A DNA stretch of 64,000 nucleotides from Bacteroidetes bacterium HGW-Bacteroidetes-7 (GTDB lineage: Bacteria > Bacteroidota > Bacteroidia > Bacteroidales > UBA932). Positions within the stretch are counted from its first letter, which is position 1. Each line of letters starts with the position of its first letter. The position numbers and the translations under genes are program-made. The notes below the pieces were generated by a model, which did no database searches, was not told the origin of the DNA, and was given only the letters and a program-made list of their open reading frames with translations. This document shows, piece after piece, positions 63,266 to 64,000 of the stretch. The stretch covers positions 62,001 through 126,000 of the forward strand of contig PHDA01000001.1 in assembly GCA_002842465.1 (NCBI GenBank). The letters are read 5' to 3'.

Positions 63266-64000
63266 GATATTTAATTTCAGACATACTTGTCTTATTGGAG
63301 CTTTTATTGCCTTTTCGATTGTGGCTCAGGCGCAGAGTTTTCTGCACCCCGGAATCACCTTCGAACTTAAGTTTCCGGCAGGGTCAAATGTACTTGAGGC
63401 GAGTTATGATAATAACCGTTTGGAAATAGTCGGTCTAAATGAATTTGTCTCATACAACAGAAGTTCTATTCAGAACGGATCTTCCCATTTGGCAATTATT
63501 GCATACATGAGACAAGACCAAAAAGAGAACTTTTATGCAGTTAACAGAGCCTCTGTCCTGGGCAGCGTAGTCAGATCCTATCTGAAAACAAGACATGGTC
63601 TTAATAATCTGCAATTCACCTTTATTATACGCACCGACGAATCTGCCGCAAACTTAGTAAGGGTAGAATACAGGCCACAATCAGTAAGGCCTTTTGAAAA
63701 TCAGGAGATATTCTACACCCTTAAACCTACATATAAGGAGCTCATATATGCAATGGCAAACTACAGAGAGATCCCTTACGAGACAGATAAAAGACAAAAG
63801 TTGATGGAGATGTTTCCTGATGGGAATAACGCTAATGAAACAAACGAAAGCGTAAGGGTTGAAGAGTTGCTTACAAGAATAAGCGAACTGGAGAAAAAGT
63901 TCACACAAACTGCTAAGGTGAACGGTCAAACTGAAAACAGTAATGCCCAGACCCGTGTAGAGCATTTTCAGAGCCAACATATGAACGGCAACTCCTCACA
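63255..64000 (+). CDS. Secreted protein, function unknown (runs off the window)
   Basis: An open frame from the ATG at 63255 to the window end, so absent from the ORF track. A signal peptide (ACLIGAFIAFSIVAQAQ-like; the actual start is MQVKIFNFRH) is followed by a beta-rich domain (ITFELKFPAGSNVLEASYDNNRLEIVG) and, from about residue 200, a polar helical stretch likely to form a coiled coil (EELLTRISELEKKF). It may be a cell-surface structural protein. Overlap with the kinase gene suggests coupling. Confidence 0.65.
   Translation, partial: MQVKIFNFRHTCLIGAFIAFSIVAQAQSFLHPGITFELKFPAGSNVLEASYDNNRLEIVGLNEFVSYNRSSIQNGSSHLAIIAYMRQDQKENFYAVNRASVLGSVVRSYLKTRHGLNNLQFTFIIRTDESAANLVRVEYRPQSVRPFENQEIFYTLKPTYKELIYAMANYREIPYETDKRQKLMEMFPDGNNANETNESVRVEELLTRISELEKKFTQTAKVNGQTENSNAQTRVEHFQSQHMNGNSS

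Overview
The window looks like chromosomal DNA of an anaerobic Bacteroidota, most likely a Bacteroidales relative. Four things point there. Promoters carry the TAnnTTTG -7 box. There are Bacteroidota-type lipoproteins, including 6-bladed beta-propeller and DUF4377-like proteins. The LptC/TPR/outer-membrane/PpiD neighbourhood is typical. A 4-hydroxybutyrate route to butyrate closely resembles, from memory, that of Porphyromonas. No rRNA, tRNA or CRISPR array was recognised.

Layout. 0-9 kb: a lipoprotein, fumarate reductase FrdB/FrdA without an adjacent cytochrome b gene, a GH20 hexosaminidase with a membrane protein, a secreted Ntn-hydrolase and ruvB, then an AT-rich gap with DnaA-box-like repeats. 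9-19.7 kb: a rightward housekeeping and envelope block (mfd, coaX, outer-membrane protein, TPR protein, lptC, CBS-domain protein, PpiD-like foldase). 19.7-22.7 kb: small accessory genes (DUF4377 lipoprotein, higBA, beta-propeller lipoprotein).

22.7-36.1 kb is the centrepiece: twelve leftward genes with gaps of at most about 30 bp. In transcription order they are 4-hydroxybutyryl-CoA dehydratase, 4-hydroxybutyrate CoA-transferase, 4-hydroxybutyrate dehydrogenase, CoA-dependent succinate-semialdehyde dehydrogenase, butyryl-CoA dehydrogenase, EtfB, EtfA, a thioredoxin-like [2Fe-2S] protein, a PAS-containing sensory-type [FeFe]-hydrogenase, a PP2C/SpoIIE-type phosphatase, a second thioredoxin-like [2Fe-2S] protein and a group-B-like catalytic [FeFe]-hydrogenase. 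A clear cobalamin riboswitch with its own promoter lies in the leader. Together they would take succinyl-CoA to butyryl-CoA, produce reduced ferredoxin if the Bcd/Etf complex bifurcates, and discharge it as H2, with an H2-sensing module in the same transcript. The riboswitch suggests a B12-dependent choice between propionate (methylmalonyl-CoA mutase) and butyrate plus H2.

36.4-43.2 kb is accessory: two more beta-propeller lipoproteins, an AlbA_2/ATPase-type regulator with a VTEQ minisatellite, a decayed IS21 copy beside a truncated secreted protein, a thioredoxin-like protein, two tandem six-cysteine secreted peptides and a candidate small RNA. 43.2-64 kb returns to core genes: ychF, a nuclease, rsmA, an ABC permease, mutS, a serine hydrolase, a glycosyltransferase, a YfhO-like protein, a sodium symporter, a nitronate monooxygenase-like enzyme, superoxide dismutase, folA, thyA and a soluble hybrid histidine kinase followed by a secreted protein cut by the window end.

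Two window-wide patterns stand out. Several housekeeping genes have the -7 box only 4-7 nt before the start codon, predicting leaderless or nearly leaderless mRNAs. At least five gene ends carry short duplications that span or copy the stop codon.
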